Assembly: GCA_031308135.1 (NCBI GenBank)
Contig: JAHLJT010009419.1
Location: 35,209,221 to 35,273,220 of the forward strand
Direction: 5' to 3'
From: Acheta domesticus
Lineage: Eukaryota; Arthropoda; Insecta; Orthoptera; Gryllidae
Length of the DNA: 64,000 bases
Positions 1-12,357 of this stretch are shown one piece after another. The notes beneath the pieces were generated by a model. It was not told where the DNA came from. It did not search any database and was given only the letters and a program-made list of their open reading frames with translations. The position numbers and the translations under genes were made by a program. Every line of letters begins with the position of its first letter. Positions within the stretch are counted from its first letter, which is position 1.

Positions 1-2367
1 TGAGAAATTTAATCATCAATGGATTTATATATTTTATTCAACAGCAATGGATAGATCATAGAAAGATGAATACAATGATGTTCCATATGTTAGTATTATG
101 ATAGTAATTTGAGAGTGAAACGAGACTTTCTGCGATGTGATTTGAGATTAAACGGGCAGCCCCCACCCTTCCCCAGTTGCCTTTGGGGAAGGAGGCCTTC
201 GCTTCGCAGCGCCGAGACTCTTACGGGGAGAGATGAAACTGAGTGGGGCGGCAGCGCAAATAGTTTTGACTAGACGGAAAAAATAAATTTTAACGACCAG
301 AATGAATGATTTTTTCATTGATTCATCAGAAGTGATTATTTCTTTCACTGATTGAAATTCCAAAGCATAGATCATTGAAATGAACGATATAATGTAATTG
401 GTAGTGTAAGGAAAATACTAATGAAGGTCATTTTCAAATTTAACACAATCGAGCTCGAGGTCGAATGGCTGTAAGAAAGAGCCTGTATTTTAAAACATTT
501 CAAATACAATTCAATTTCATTTGAAAGGTTGAAGATTTTCACTGTCTCCAGAACATCAAATTACGAAAAGGTAGAAATTTTGTCATTATTGCCACTTACT
601 TCTCATTGTAAATTTACAAAATTAAAATAAGACGTAGATTATGCAAGAAAAACGGAAGAAAATTATGAACATAAATTATTTACTAAGCTCTGAGACCACC
701 ATCGACAGTAATACAGATCTGCAATCGTGTGTGCAAAGGCCGGTGAAGTGATTACAGTAATTTGGGACGTAATACATCGATGCTTTGGAATTTCAACGAG
801 AAGGGAAGTTTAATTTTAATGAATCAATGGCAAAAAACTTTAATTTTCATACTGATGTTTGTTCCTGTGTCAGTCACGACAAGACCATTGTCATGATTGT
901 GTAGTTTTACACCTCTATCCCCCATTGCTCCCATACACCGCTCAGTCTTCCCTCTCCCCGCAACAATCTCGTTGCCGTGAACGCCAGCTTCCCCATAGGC
1001 AACATTTGGAAGGGCTGCTACAGGAAATATTGTCCTTTTAATTTAAAATCACATTTCAAAAAACCTTTGTACTCAAATTACTATCATTATACTAACATAA
1101 GAGACATCATTGTATTCCTCTTTTTATGGTCTATCCATTGCTGACGAGAAAAATATAGTTCTATTCAAAAAATCAAAGTTGATTAAATTTCTGAAAAACT
1201 AAAAAGTTACAAAAGATTTCTCTATGGCTAATTACTTGCCCCATGATTCCGCATTGTTGAGCGGCGAAAATTGCACTTCGATATCATAAACCGTTTAGAA
1301 GTTATGGGGGTGGTCCATAGTTGGTGGGATATCCTGTATTTACTAGTGTCTTTCACTTCTAATCTGCGCAGAACCTGTTATGTCTTCGTTCTCTTAGTTA
1401 AAATGGTAACTTTAAACGAACAAAACAAATTTTGCGAAACACAAATTCGGTGAGCAAAACAATAAATGATGAAAATACTGGTTCACATGTGAAAAAAAAA
1501 TCTTTCCCAGGAAACTGATTTTGAAGTTACTACAATAATTTTGCTCTTTAATCCACAAGTATATCATAATCGATTAGCATGTCTGAGCTCTTTTCAGATT
1601 TCCTCGCATTCAGTGGCCATAAGGCGTCATGCTTTCTCTGCCTGAAGCTTGGGTGGGTTGCTCTTTGCTCTCAGAAGGCAGCAACGTTGGTATAGGAGGG
1701 CTAAGGGAAATTACGGGGGCAATCGCCGCGCAGTCTTGAGAGATCCAACGGTCAATGCAGAAGATGCAGCCGCAACACCTTGTGAACTAATTCGCTCTCT
1801 TTTTGTATATTTGCTTGTGCATTTCAATTCTAATAATTCGACTCTCTTTCCAATGCCTTCCGCGTTATGTTTTCTTTAACGTTTTGTACGGTATTTGCTT
1901 ACAACCCATTTATATTCTCTCAAAGAATTTACGTTCCCTTGGATTCGTATTAATATTAAAGAAGCTAAGTAAATTAATTTTTCTCATTTCCCAAGCGCAC
2001 TGTAGTTATTAGAAGAGGCCTCGAAAAGATGACCGTAGGTTCCGATTTGGCATTGGCAGCATGCGATGCAGCATGCTGATGGGCCCCGCTTATCGGATGG
2101 ATTGCAATGAAATGTGAACGTAAACTGACTCTAAATGTCGGCAGTCAAACTTTCCTAAATTATTACGTATTTTATGTACTGTTTGCATTCTATCTTTCAA
2201 ATTATTACATGATTCATTATACCTAACTCAAAGAGCTTCTCTGAGTAGGGTATCGGCAAAAATGCTCAGCACAGAAGATAACCGGCCCATGCAAGGCGAT
2301 AACACAACTACTTAAAACTAATGGAATTTTGTGATTGATTTTTATGACTGTCTATTAAGACCCCAGT
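1..2367. other. AT-rich intergenic DNA, no gene seen
   Basis: Only short frames with no recognisable motif. A small perfect 8-bp hairpin (ccttcccc/ggggaagg, 167-192) lies in a GC patch. Confidence 0.7.
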
Positions 2368-2387
2368 CTCTCTCTCTCTCTCTCTTT
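2368..2387 (+). repeat. (CT)n microsatellite
   Basis: About ten CT dinucleotides in an otherwise AT-rich region. Confidence 0.9.
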
Positions 2388-3395
2388 CATTCAATATTTT
2401 CATTTTTATTTCATAGTTACTTTTATTTTCACTTTCAATCGTTTGCAGAAATAACATTCAGGTTGACCAAGTTTTAAATGAAAGTGTTCATTTAATATTT
2501 TTCAGTAAAATTAATATGATACCTTCATTTCAGAAAGAACTAAATGATGTAATTCCCAAATTTTCTTATCAGTAAGATTTGGCGACACATATTTGTACCA
2601 CATAATTTTATGATAATTTGAACATAAAACCCATTTTCAGAAATAACCCAAATAAAGATGTGACGAATATGAGAATCAACACTCTTCAAAATATCAAATG
2701 CTTTGCAAACAGTAGTACAAAAAAGGACAATACTCATTTCATACCACAGACAACATACGGTCTCAGTACACCATTTTTATCACCCAGTTGAAAAGCACTC
2801 AACTCGGCTGTCAGTCTTTGAAAGCGGCCGGGACCATTTCTCTTCGCGCGAACAAGTGATGCAGCTGTCGGGAGCATAAAAGTTCTCTCCGTGATTACGG
2901 CGCTTTTCTGGTCCATCGAACATTTAAAGACACTTCACACTGATAGAGCAAATCGACCGCGAAGAAAAGCTGTAATAAAAATGGTGTTACCTTCATCATC
3001 AAGTGCTCAAGCACGTTAAAAGTACGTCTCTATCTGCGTTTCTTTCGTAGCATACCTGCGTGAAGTTAAACAAACTATAGTAATATTGAGAAATGTTACA
3101 GTCCTCACTTTCTTTACATGTTTCATAGCTAGAGAATATTTTCCATTTTCTTAAATCTTCCTAGTGAATGTAAAGTCAAACTTGGTTCCGGGGACAAAGC
3201 TTGGGGAGCAACCTTGGTTTGTTGTGTCCACTTTTTATAGAGAATAAAATTGCAAGCTAACGATCCAATAGTTGTTTCCCAGCCACATGGTATGTTGCCA
3301 TCCTTTATTAAGTCTCTCAGCAAGCGCAATGAGATTTTACGACAATTTTTCACCCCTCGTATCTAAGGAAAGGAAGAGGGGTGCCTGCTACAGTT
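2388..3395. other. AT-rich intergenic DNA downstream of the receptor gene
   Basis: No gene, repeat or RNA recognised. A GC-richer patch (2800-2960) has no conserved frame. Confidence 0.6.
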
Positions 3396-3601
3396 GCCGT
3401 TTTGATGAAATCAAACGCTTTTCTTTGTTAATAAACTACGTGTAATGTATTCAACATTAGCATATGGAGAGAGTACAGTCCTTACAAAGGAGTGTATTTG
3501 TGAAAATTAGTTTTCCATTTATTGAAATGCAAATCTCCGGCCCGCCGCTGCATACGAGGTCACTGGCGACCTGTGACCTGCAGCTGGATCCCGGGGTACG
3601 T
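3396..3601 (-). pseudogene. Degenerate tandem copy of the gustatory receptor 3' end
   Basis: Read on the minus strand, 3560-3601 gives TYPGIQLQVTGRQ then stop, aligned to the receptor's TYVVILLQLTHRQ then stop. By eye 33 of 42 bases match. The similarity continues into the 3' flank: the 'tcaaacgct..tctttg.taat' block occurs at 3411 and again at 3612. The two copies of the stop codon are 251 bp apart and the flanking blocks 201 bp apart, so the spacer carries indels. Only the last 13 codons plus 3' flank are present, so this is a tandem duplication of the gene's tail, not a second full gene. The diagnostic TY...Q motif is already degraded (Pro-Gly after TY). Confidence 0.7.
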
Positions 3602-3810
3602 GGCAGCTTCATCAAACGCTCTTCTTTGCTAATATAATATTCGTAATGAGGTATTCAACAAGTACGAGAGTATTTGTATGTGCAAAGCCTATGGCGATGG
3701 GCAGGATGACGTAGCAAAATGAGAACATAGGTGGAAATCGCGCCGATATCAAATGGTTAAATTAGGAACTGAAGTTCTGCTTGTGCCACAGCGTCGACAG
3801 ACGTGACAGA

Positions 3811-5034
3811 TCACTGGCGATGTGTGAGCTGTAGCAGGATGACGACGTACGTCGTGATGGCGCCGACCACACCAAACAGCAACGACAGGTCCAAGGGGAA
3901 GAACCCCTGCGCCGTGAACAGAATATCGGTGTGTAGCAGTTGTTGCGAGAAGCGCCGCAGCTCGTCGGCGAGAGCCCCTCCTACGTGCGGCTGCGCCAAC
4001 AGCCTGTGCACCAACGGCCCGCTGGCGGCCGCTCGCAACGCCGCCAGGTGGCAGCCTCCGGTGGTGGCCGCCAGCTTCACGATGCTGAACGCGCCCCAGC
4101 ACAAGAACGGCCCGTGCAGGCGCGTCATGCTCGCGTACAGCCCCTCGGCGATGGAGGCGAACGTGTGCGCCAGCTGCAGCAAGATGAGCAGCCCGAAGCA
4201 GCCGTTGAGCTGCGCGGCCGTGTCGTGCAGCGCCAGGTGCGTCACGCGCAGGCGGTACACTTGGCGGGCGGCGGCCGTGCGGTTCGTCACGAGCCCGCCC
4301 ACGCGCGCCAGCTGTCCGTTGAGCAGGCGCATGCGCTGCGCCAGCAGCAGCACGGCGTCCACGAACAGCATGCCCACCGCCACGTCCACCAGGCGCACGG
4401 GCAGGCTCAGGTCCACGTACTTGGTGTCGACGCTGGCGTCGCTCAGCTCGTACACGTGCACGGCCACCGTCAGCCCGAGGAACACGGCCACCTGCACGGC
4501 CACCGCGCGGCGCGTGCGCCGGTAGACGGCCGCGCGGCGGCGCGGCGCGCGCAGCAGAGAGTGACGGTCGGCGCGGGCCAGCGCGCGCAGCACGCGCAGC
4601 GCGCAGCGGAAGCCCTCGGCGGTGGAGGCGCGGCCCAGCGCCGCCAGCGACGTCACCGCCGCCAGCTCCACCGCCGCCAGGTGCGTGGCCAGCTCCAGGA
4701 AGCGCGTGCGGCGAGGCTCCAGCAGCAGCAGCGCCACGTCCACGGCCAGGCACGACGCGCACCACGCCAGCAGCGCCGCCAGCGCCACGCGCGAGTACAC
4801 CGCGTGGCCCGGCGCCAGGCCCAGCAGGCGCGCCACCACGCACAGCGGCCGCAGGGCGGACATGAGCGCCGCCACCAGCGCCGCGTCTTCCGGGCTCTCG
4901 CCCTCCGCCTCGGCGGGCGCCGGCGCCACCGGCGGGCCGGCCAGCGCGCGCCACGCCGCCGCCTGGCTCCTTTGCTTCATGCCTTGTTCGGCAACCATTA
5001 TGATGCGGGCGTTTATATTGCTCTGGTCGTACAT
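3811..5034 (-). CDS. Gustatory receptor, 7tm_7 family, single exon
   Basis: Predicted insect gustatory receptor of 407 residues, the usual family length (about 350-450). These are seven-helix ligand-gated channels of chemosensory neurons with an intracellular N terminus; the ligand cannot be predicted here. Seen: an N-terminal LRPLCVVARLLGL block (61-73), hydrophobic segments near 82-105, 112-134, 176-196, 212-232, 278-298, 308-328 and 385-403, an LNGQL motif (238-242), and the C-terminal signature FTAQGFFPLD (373-382) then TTYVVILLQL (394-403), matching the family TYhhhhhQF with the final Phe replaced by Leu. The ATG at 5034 has an in-frame TAA two codons upstream; Met13 and Met19 are alternative starts. 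No intron is needed, unusual because most family members have introns before the C terminus. Coding GC is very high against AT-rich flanks. A candidate AATAAA lies at 3518-3523 (minus). A short unseen 5' exon cannot be excluded. Confidence 0.88.
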   Translation of the reverse strand: MYDQSNINARIIMVAEQGMKQRSQAAAWRALAGPPVAPAPAEAEGESPEDAALVAALMSALRPLCVVARLLGLAPGHAVYSRVALAALLAWCASCLAVDVALLLLEPRRTRFLELATHLAAVELAAVTSLAALGRASTAEGFRCALRVLRALARADRHSLLRAPRRRAAVYRRTRRAVAVQVAVFLGLTVAVHVYELSDASVDTKYVDLSLPVRLVDVAVGMLFVDAVLLLAQRMRLLNGQLARVGGLVTNRTAAARQVYRLRVTHLALHDTAAQLNGCFGLLILLQLAHTFASIAEGLYASMTRLHGPFLCWGAFSIVKLAATTGGCHLAALRAAASGPLVHRLLAQPHVGGALADELRRFSQQLLHTDILFTAQGFFPLDLSLLFGVVGAITTYVVILLQLTHRQ

Positions 5035-5040
5035 TATTTA

Positions 5041-5850
5041 CGGTATTCTAATACTTTTCTTTAAAGGGAGGTTTCCACTTCTATTTTTGTCCTTTCTTTC
5101 TGAGAATTCTATCTTCAGCTCTTTGTATAATCTGAGGTTTTCATCTTTCTTTTCAGTTGTCGGCAAATAACACAAATTCTTCTTAAAATCCAAAGATATG
5201 ATCGATAATGCAGAGTCTGCAAAAATATACTTCTGCAAAACTACATCTTATAGTCTTACGTTCAGATCATTTTATTATTTTTAACAATAGTTTTAAAATT
5301 TTAAATAGTGAGATCTGTAATCACATAGCAGTGAGTTTTAGCTCAGCTCTGAGCACACACTTTTATTTCTTTACAAAACCGTACGTCGTAGATTTATTCA
5401 AAACACGTGGTTTTCCATTCATTTTACTATTCTTGTAAATAGTTGCGAGCGTTTCTATTTTATTATCTTGCATAACGTTATGTAGTTCATCATCTTGAGA
5501 AGGCACTGAGTAATATCATCATTCGATGTTATTCCCTGTCGATACATCTGTCTAATTTATACAGCTACTAATTTGTTAATTGTATAAACGAAGTTTTCCA
5601 TTATGTGACCTGCAATCTTCTTCTCACTCGAAGCAGCAATGCCTTTACGGATTCCCTCTAATCTTGAATGCAACACGAAGTCCATTCGTTCAAGTTCCTC
5701 GAAGTTTCCAAACTGAGACAGTACACAGCTGGTGTTTCTCGCTTCCTCCACCCAACTCTTCTTTTCTTGGAATAGTCTTCCCTTCAATGCGGCAACCCGA
5801 TCGCCATTCACAGCCCTTTCATAAAACCGCGCAGATCCCGATCGCAACTC
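5041..5850. other. AT-rich 5' flank of the gustatory receptor gene
   Basis: Putative promoter side of the minus-strand receptor. There is an abrupt change from the GC-rich coding sequence to AT-rich DNA at about 4985. I see no clear core promoter or upstream exon. Confidence 0.5.
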
Positions 5851-6800
5851 ACAACTCCACTTCCCAGCGCGAAAAAGAATCCGCTTCAGGTAAACTGCGG
5901 TGTCTGGATAATCTCTCTCCTCCCTCTTCGCTTGTCGACCGCCCGCAAAAACACGAGTCTCTTCCTGAGAGGCGCCGTTGCTTCACCCGTCCTCATCGGC
6001 GTGAAGCAGCGGAATCAGCGCGCATCGCACGCCCTCACAGTCCTCACTGCTGCCTCAGTCCTCGCCCCCCGTCCAGCCGGACCGTGGCCGCTCGCCGCCG
6101 CCGCCGCCAACTTCCACCGCGCCGAAAGAACTTCGCCGCGCAAAACTTGCTCGCAAGAGTTGATACGCCGCGGAAACTTGGGGCCGGTCCCGAAAAGAGA
6201 AGCACAGAGAAGGGGTGAGAGAAGAGGGTTGCGAAAAAGACGGAAAATATCCTCTGGAATTCGCCTCCTCGTCGTCGCGGCGAAACCCGCATCGGACGGT
6301 CTTTGAATTTAATAATGCCTTAGCGGGTTGCTAAGAAGCGTGGGAAGCACGGCGTGACGACGTGGATTCGGCACCGCGCCGGAAGATACTTCGCTGTTCT
6401 GAGGCGGAGTGGGATGCCTCCGCCGTGAGTGGAGTGGGACGCCTCCGCCGTGAGTGGAGTGGGACGCCTCCGCCGCCGCCGCCGCCATCGCCCACCTGTG
6501 CACGGGACTCCATCCATCATGGCCCCGCGGCGGGCGCCGTTCATCAGCGCCGACGCCTGCCACCCGAGCTTCAGAACAACAGCGCGCCGCCCGCGTCGCA
6601 ACGCGCCGCGCCGCGCCGCGGGCTAAGCTCTGCCCCAGGAGACAGCCGACACGTGTCGAAACGCGCTCCGGTGCCCAGCGATGGTAGATTTATGAGTCAA
6701 CGCGCGGCCGCATTGACGCGTCCGGTCCGTGAACGCCCCTGTCCGCCTTGCCTGCCGGAGGACGTATGGGATTGATCCCGCTCGTTCGGAAAATTGGATG
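5850..6800. other. CpG-rich island without a supported gene
   Basis: Many CpGs, open frames on both strands and in several phases, and no recognisable domain. It includes the 25-bp repeats. It could be a promoter island or ancient repeat. Confidence 0.5.
6400..6474 (+). repeat. 25-bp tandem repeat, three copies, in a CpG island
   Basis: The unit 'gtgagtggagtgggacgcct' plus 'ccgcc' is perfect at 6425-6449 and 6450-6474, with a slightly diverged copy before it. A GCC triplet run follows. Confidence 0.85.
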
Positions 6801-7057
6801 GCACCTCCGGTGGAAAAACTGTCACACTGTCGCATCTTCCTTTTCTATTCCTCATAATCGTTTTGTAAAAGTTAAAATAGGAAATGATAATTAATGATAA
6901 CACTGTCAATATATCTGTTCGAAATAAGCTAACACTGATTATACTAGCTTCGTTGAGTAGACTATCTCTTCTCTTAGAAATGACCTCCGACGCCCTTGTA
7001 ATTCCTACGCCTTTACTTGTTTCGCATGCGGAGAGGCGATTTCTGCAATGGGTCTAA

Positions 7058-7284
7058 AGGTGGCTCCACACATTCGCTATTCAACCGCACGCCGAATCCC
7101 GAGTAGTGTAGATGGGTCGATTGCTACTTGCCGAGTGACGAACGTTCGGCGCTCGCCCTTCCCACCTCATGTCGGTTTTTAGGACACATCAAAGAGAGCA
7201 AATATTCGCCGAACACATCAGCTGGTCGGGATCGTGCGAGTAGTAGCTCGCTGCTCGGCGATTGCTGAACGTGTGTAGCCACCA
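7058..7284. mobile_element. MITE, 227 bp, terminal inverted repeats GGTGGCTnCACAC, TAA duplication
   Basis: The left end reads AGGTGGCTCCACACATTC; the complement of the right end reads TGGTGGCTACACACGTTC. TAA lies directly outside both ends (7055-7057 and 7285-7287). A 3-bp TWA target site fits PIF/Harbinger elements. The interior is rich in short 'ttcgccgaac'/'gttcggcg' words, typical of subterminal repeats in MITEs. There is no coding capacity. Confidence 0.65.
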
Positions 7285-7287
7285 TAA

Positions 7288-10200
7288 CGGGACGTTGCCG
7301 ACCAAGTGCTGAACTAGAATTATTTTGTGGTCTGTGTGTTAGTTTTCCTGGGACCACTAATTCACGATCCTCATGAAACATAAATACCTTTTGCGAAATT
7401 CAAACTCACAATACCAATGACAGAGAACAGTTGCCGCCGCGGCCAACCGCCCAACTTAGGTAGGGCATTACCTCATTTGCGCTGTTCCAATTCCCGAAGC
7501 ATCAAGTGGCAAGCTAGTTCGCGCCAGATTTTGCTCCTATTAACTCATATTTCAATTTCATTGCATTTTTAATACGTATGCTTCTCAATGGGCATCGTAA
7601 TTAGGGATTCAATCATCCTCAGGACATCACAGCTCACCGTCCCCTCTGAAAATTTCGTAAATGGTCGCATTGAGTTGAGTAGAGATGCAACATTGACAAC
7701 AAAACATCGATGTTTTAATATACGAAAATAATATTTTCAAAATTATAACATCAATGTGAATAATACATTGCTCCAAAAGCATCAATCGTTGCAAAAATAG
7801 ATGTTTCTAAAAGTGGTTTATTAACCTGAAACATTCATATTCGCGCGTGGAAGATTTTAATTTGACAGTGAATTTTTTATTAATTTATAATTAATAATTA
7901 ATATTTCATCGAGAAACCCTAGTAAAAAATAATTAGAAAGCCTGAAGCCCTGAGCGCTCAGGGTCATCTCATGGAGCCAGAGCTTCGCCGTAAAAGGATG
8001 TGAGAATGTGGGAAGCCCTACGCCCACAGTCCACTGACCGCCTCTCCGCTGCCGAAAGGAGTTAAGGCGTAGGAAATACCAGGGTATCAGGGTCATCTCG
8101 CAGAGGAGAGGCGAATTACTCAATGAAGTAGTATAAACAGTGTTCGTTTCGTTCGAACACATCTACCGTCAGTGCTGTGTATACCGTCATCAATTATGAT
8201 TTCTTATTTTCACTTTTACAAAATGATATCGTACGAAACATCAAGCACAAAACATCGGCATGAAAAATCTATGTCTAATTCATCGATTTCTTTTTCTTCT
8301 GTTTTTAAAGAGCAAAGAAGTCGATGTCGTATCCCTTATGTTGGAAACGATTGTGATGCCAACAACTCCTTGCAAATTATTTCAGGAATTACAGCATAAA
8401 TTATTTTTTCGGTTTTGTTCACATTAAGACTACGTAATATCGTTTAGGAAGTATTAGAGAGCAGCGATTAAAATAACGGAGAAAGACTTTTTCTCTATTA
8501 GACAGCCCCAAAATGTATTTTTTGGTGAAATCGCGTATTCGAGTGTATGCATGATTACATGCATGTGCGAAATTATTTTGCAAAAAACGAGACAAGTATG
8601 AATCTTACCATTTAACTACCATTTTAGGCATTATTTTTGTAAAACGAGTACATAAGACAATAATTTGAACTTCCATTTGAGATATCAGTCACACGTACTT
8701 TATAATTAAATTAAAGCAATCAATTTAAGTTAAACCTTACTACTAACGAAGCCAATGATAACAACATTTTATTTCCCATTCGCTATTCATGTATTAGAAA
8801 GATGAATTATTGAGAAGAGAAAACAATCTCAGGTGAAGTACGTCTATCAACTTTCTTTCTATTCTTAATACTATTCTAAATAAATCAAACTTGACACTAC
8901 CTTGCACTTTGGTTTATTCAATTAATCTTCGATGTTCGCTTCCCCTTCCGTTCGATGTGCTGACTACAGGCTTTTGCCACTAGGGCAAAGAAGCTTGGGC
9001 TTTCCTGCTGACAACCTTATTTCCGATCCAGCGAACTCTGGTGAACTCGTGCTTCTGATCTCAAGTTGCACACTTGCACATGACAGGTAATTACAGAACA
9101 TCATACACACCAATTACATAGGACTAAAGAAGATCAATAAGAACACGTAACTTTCTCACTGGGCAGATATTCAGAGAAGGACGTATCACAACAATAATTT
9201 AATGAAATATGGCATAAAAACTCTAATTGTTTCGATATAGAAGGAACTTATAATTCAGTTTTTTTTCGCTAATAAAGAATGGCAAAAAATATTAATAAGA
9301 AAAAGTTGTCAGTGACAAAAATACTAGCGTCAAAAAACAATTTTTTTAAATAATTGATTTAGTATTTTCTCTAGGTGAAAGAAGGTTTATTCCGATGCAT
9401 TACACTGAAGTACAAATGTACCACTGAAGGTTTCTGTCTCGGTACTCCATTCAATAGTAACCCTCGAGTCTCGCGTAGTAATGAGCTGAAGGAATAATTT
9501 AAAGGAAAAGGAAATAGATGTGGAAATTTTTTTTGAATATTTTCAATTACATTTTCAGTTCATAATTAATACCAAGTGAATTCCTTTGAAATGCATGTCA
9601 TCTTGTGTATTTTACTCATATTAGTCGTGCATAATATTTTCAACTCAAAATCCTTTGAATCGTCCGTTCACAGTATAATTCTGTAAAAATGATTTGACAT
9701 CATTCCGAATTATTCGATCAAAGTTTCACTTATCAAATCGGCCCAAAGGGACCCAAGTATACAAAACAAGTGTAAATGTTTCCTCTTGAAGTTTTCCTAC
9801 AGCTAGTTCCTCATCATCTCAAGCAAATATTGCAAGTAATTAAATTCAGTTCAATTAAGTTATTCAATTTATGTTAAATTTTGCTTTGAATACCAACGAA
9901 AACTCACTCACAATACCACATAACGAATCATAAATAATTTCAAAGGCAAAAGCAGCAATTTTGAAACGACTCCTATCTAACAAAACAGTCTTATCAATTA
10001 TGGAGCGTTCCAGGAACAACGGAGCAATCATTAACACAGAACAGTAGAGCTCAAGTGAAGTTCATTTCCGAAAACACGTGTGAACAAAGGAGCCGCCGTC
10101 TTGCAAGGCGCAAACAAGTGCGGCGGGGGGGGAGGAAAGAATGAGCGAGTCACGGCTCTGGGCGGCACGGCGGGGCTCTCCACCGCTGTCCTTTGAGCGG

Positions 10201-11334
10201 GCGACTTCAATTTCATTCTAGAAACTCAGCTCCCTCGCGTCAGGATGCAATTAGGGGAAATCGCAAAGAGGACGGAGCCGGAGTGACAGATGCTGACAGA
10301 GATATTATATCGAATTACGCCGTGACAGAGATTTTATTAGCAACGACAACCGAAATAACATCGCGAGGCCACTTTTTGGATGATTCGAAAGAGGCCGCTC
10401 CGCAGTACATTACTTCCCTTTTCCGTTGTAATTGCATTCCATCTGCAGCATCAACCTTCTCTGTATTTTCTTTCCTCGTTTTTTTTCTATCCTTCTCTCC
10501 GCTACTTCATTCAAACTTCTCCGGAAGTCGGGCACAATGCCCCTTTTTTACTAATATACTTACAAACGGAGATGGCTGATGTTATAGAAGACCATCGCGA
10601 GAGGGAAAGGAACTGAGGAATATCAAAAGTAAAAAAGAAGAAAGCAGAGAAGTTTTCTAAATGAGACGTGGGGCTAAATGGTCCGAAAAGGTGGATGGGG
10701 ATCGTGAAAAGTATGAATATGCCTTAAGATCCGTTAGTACCGAGAATGGCGTCGCCGCCATACGCTGCAGGGGATGAAAGTGAAAAAAGTAAAAGGGGAA
10801 GTTGCCTCACGGCTCAGCGAGGCCAAGGAAGGGAAATATCTAGAACACCATTATTTCTTTTACTACAACGAAGTTAGTAAGACTTGCTCCACGTGAAGTC
10901 GGTTCTTTGAAGTGGTTATTTTAAACCGTAAACATGGTACTCGTATACTGGAAATTGCTGAGAACATGAAAAGAGGAAATGGCAAAAAGAAAGAAAAAAA
11001 TATGAAAAATGTATATTACCAAAATAAATTGCTTTTATATGTCGCCAATTACTTCCTTTTCGTGGAAACGGAAACAGGAGAAAGAGTTGGAATTTCCTAA
11101 TTTAGCAATGATTTACTCTAGTTCTAAGTTGTTCTCCAAATTGTCTTCAAGAAACTACGTAGTAATTAATAGAGCAGAAAATTTTATTACCAAGTTAAAT
11201 TTACCTAAATTAAAATGCTGCGATGTTTTTCCCGGCAGAAATTTGGTCTAAATATGACACTCATCTTCCGAACAAAAATTGCTTAATAAATCACCACTGA
11301 AGAACCCTAAAAGCACGTAACTGCACTACATACG
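7288..11334. other. AT-rich intergenic DNA, no gene seen
   Basis: Short frames only. A GC-richer patch at 10080-10220 and a purine-rich patch at 10550-10830 carry no recognised motif. A 'tgcatgattacatgca' palindrome lies near 8547. Confidence 0.6.
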
Positions 11335-11400
11335 CTTACGTGAGTACGCTTACGCTTACTTACGCTTATTTATGCTTACTGCTTAAGCTTACGTTAGTGC
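11335..11400 (+). repeat. Short TACGCT/TTACGCTTAC repeats
   Basis: 'tacgcttac' and near-variants recur about seven times in 65 bp. It resembles a simple-sequence expansion; it does not match the insect telomere repeat TTAGG. Confidence 0.6.
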
Positions 11401-11559
11401 CTAATTTACCGAATGAAAGGAATTGAGGCTGGAAAATATACAGGAGACCGCGGTCGTACAAGTTCGCAACATTTGAGTAATTATTCACACGTGGATTCAA
11501 GACTATTTGCACAGCGAGATCTGAAATCTCACATTAGGCACAAGTTTCAAACATGAGAT

Positions 11560-12350
11560 GAGGACCACGAAAACTCACTTCCTCTCGAAGTGCGCAAGGC
11601 ACGATAGAATAGATTAAAGAAAAACAAGAGAGTACTAGGGAAGGAAGATATGTGAGAAACAAGTGCGAGGACGAATATGAGTGAAAAGTCTTTGCCGGGA
11701 TCGAGTATGAAGGGGAAAGCGATGATGGCGCAAAAGCAAGGGTGGCGTAAGGAACCAAGAACGGGGTTGATGACACGAGCGAGGACAAATGAGCGGGTTA
11801 GAGCCCGAGTCCTGAGGAAATATAAGAGCAAGGAAGATACCAATACTTGGGTAGACATTAAGAAAAAGATGAATGCGAAATCACGAGAACCAAAGCAAAA
11901 ATGACAATACCTAAAATGAATTCTGCGAAAGAACAGTGTAAAAACGAAGATACAAGAAGATGAGTGAAGATACAAAGATACAAATGATGAGTGAAGATAC
12001 CAAGATACAAAGGAATATTTGCAATATTTGAGGGTAAACTGATAACACATGCAGGATGAATACGACGATGAGGCCACATATGCAGACAAAGATGCCAATA
12101 AGGGCCGAAGCGAGTTCTGTGACGAGATAAAGAGCTAGGTTGAGGATTAAATGAAGAAGAAGAGAGAAAGAGAGAAGAATATGAGTAAATGAAGACATAA
12201 AGGAAAGAAAAAGGAAATCGCAGTTCAGAACAAGCCGGAGAGATTTGAGAACAACGGAGAGATTTGAGTAACGGATGCGGTGAGAAGATAGTTGACACGA
12301 CATCAAAGAACAGGGAAGCCAGAGCCTGAATGAAGCCAAAGTCGATCATA
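11560..12350. other. Purine-rich low-complexity tract
   Basis: The plus strand is made of GAA/GAG/AAG/GATGA words, leaving three overlapping minus-strand frames open for 140-180 codons. Simultaneous opening in different frames and Ser/Leu/Phe-only composition point to low complexity, not a gene. Confidence 0.6.
11959..12012 (+). repeat. 27-bp tandem duplication
   Basis: 'gatgagtgaagataccaag' type units at 11959-11985 and 11986-12012 differ at about two positions. They sit in a purine-rich tract. Confidence 0.8.
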
Positions 12351-12357
12351 GGAGGAC

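Noticed and set aside
3749..4954. 401-codon open frame overlapping the receptor on the same strand, plus antisense frames of 182-374 codons
   Set aside because: Shadows of the GC-rich receptor gene: Arg/Ala/Gly or Gln/His/Arg composition and no domain.
11335..11400. TACGCTTAC repeats as interstitial telomere DNA
   Set aside because: They do not match TTAGG or any telomeric repeat I know for insects.
11547..12349. 142-183-codon hydrophobic minus-strand frames that resemble membrane proteins
   Set aside because: Three overlapping frames in a purine-rich tract; Leu/Ser/Phe/Val content follows from the pyrimidine-rich codons.
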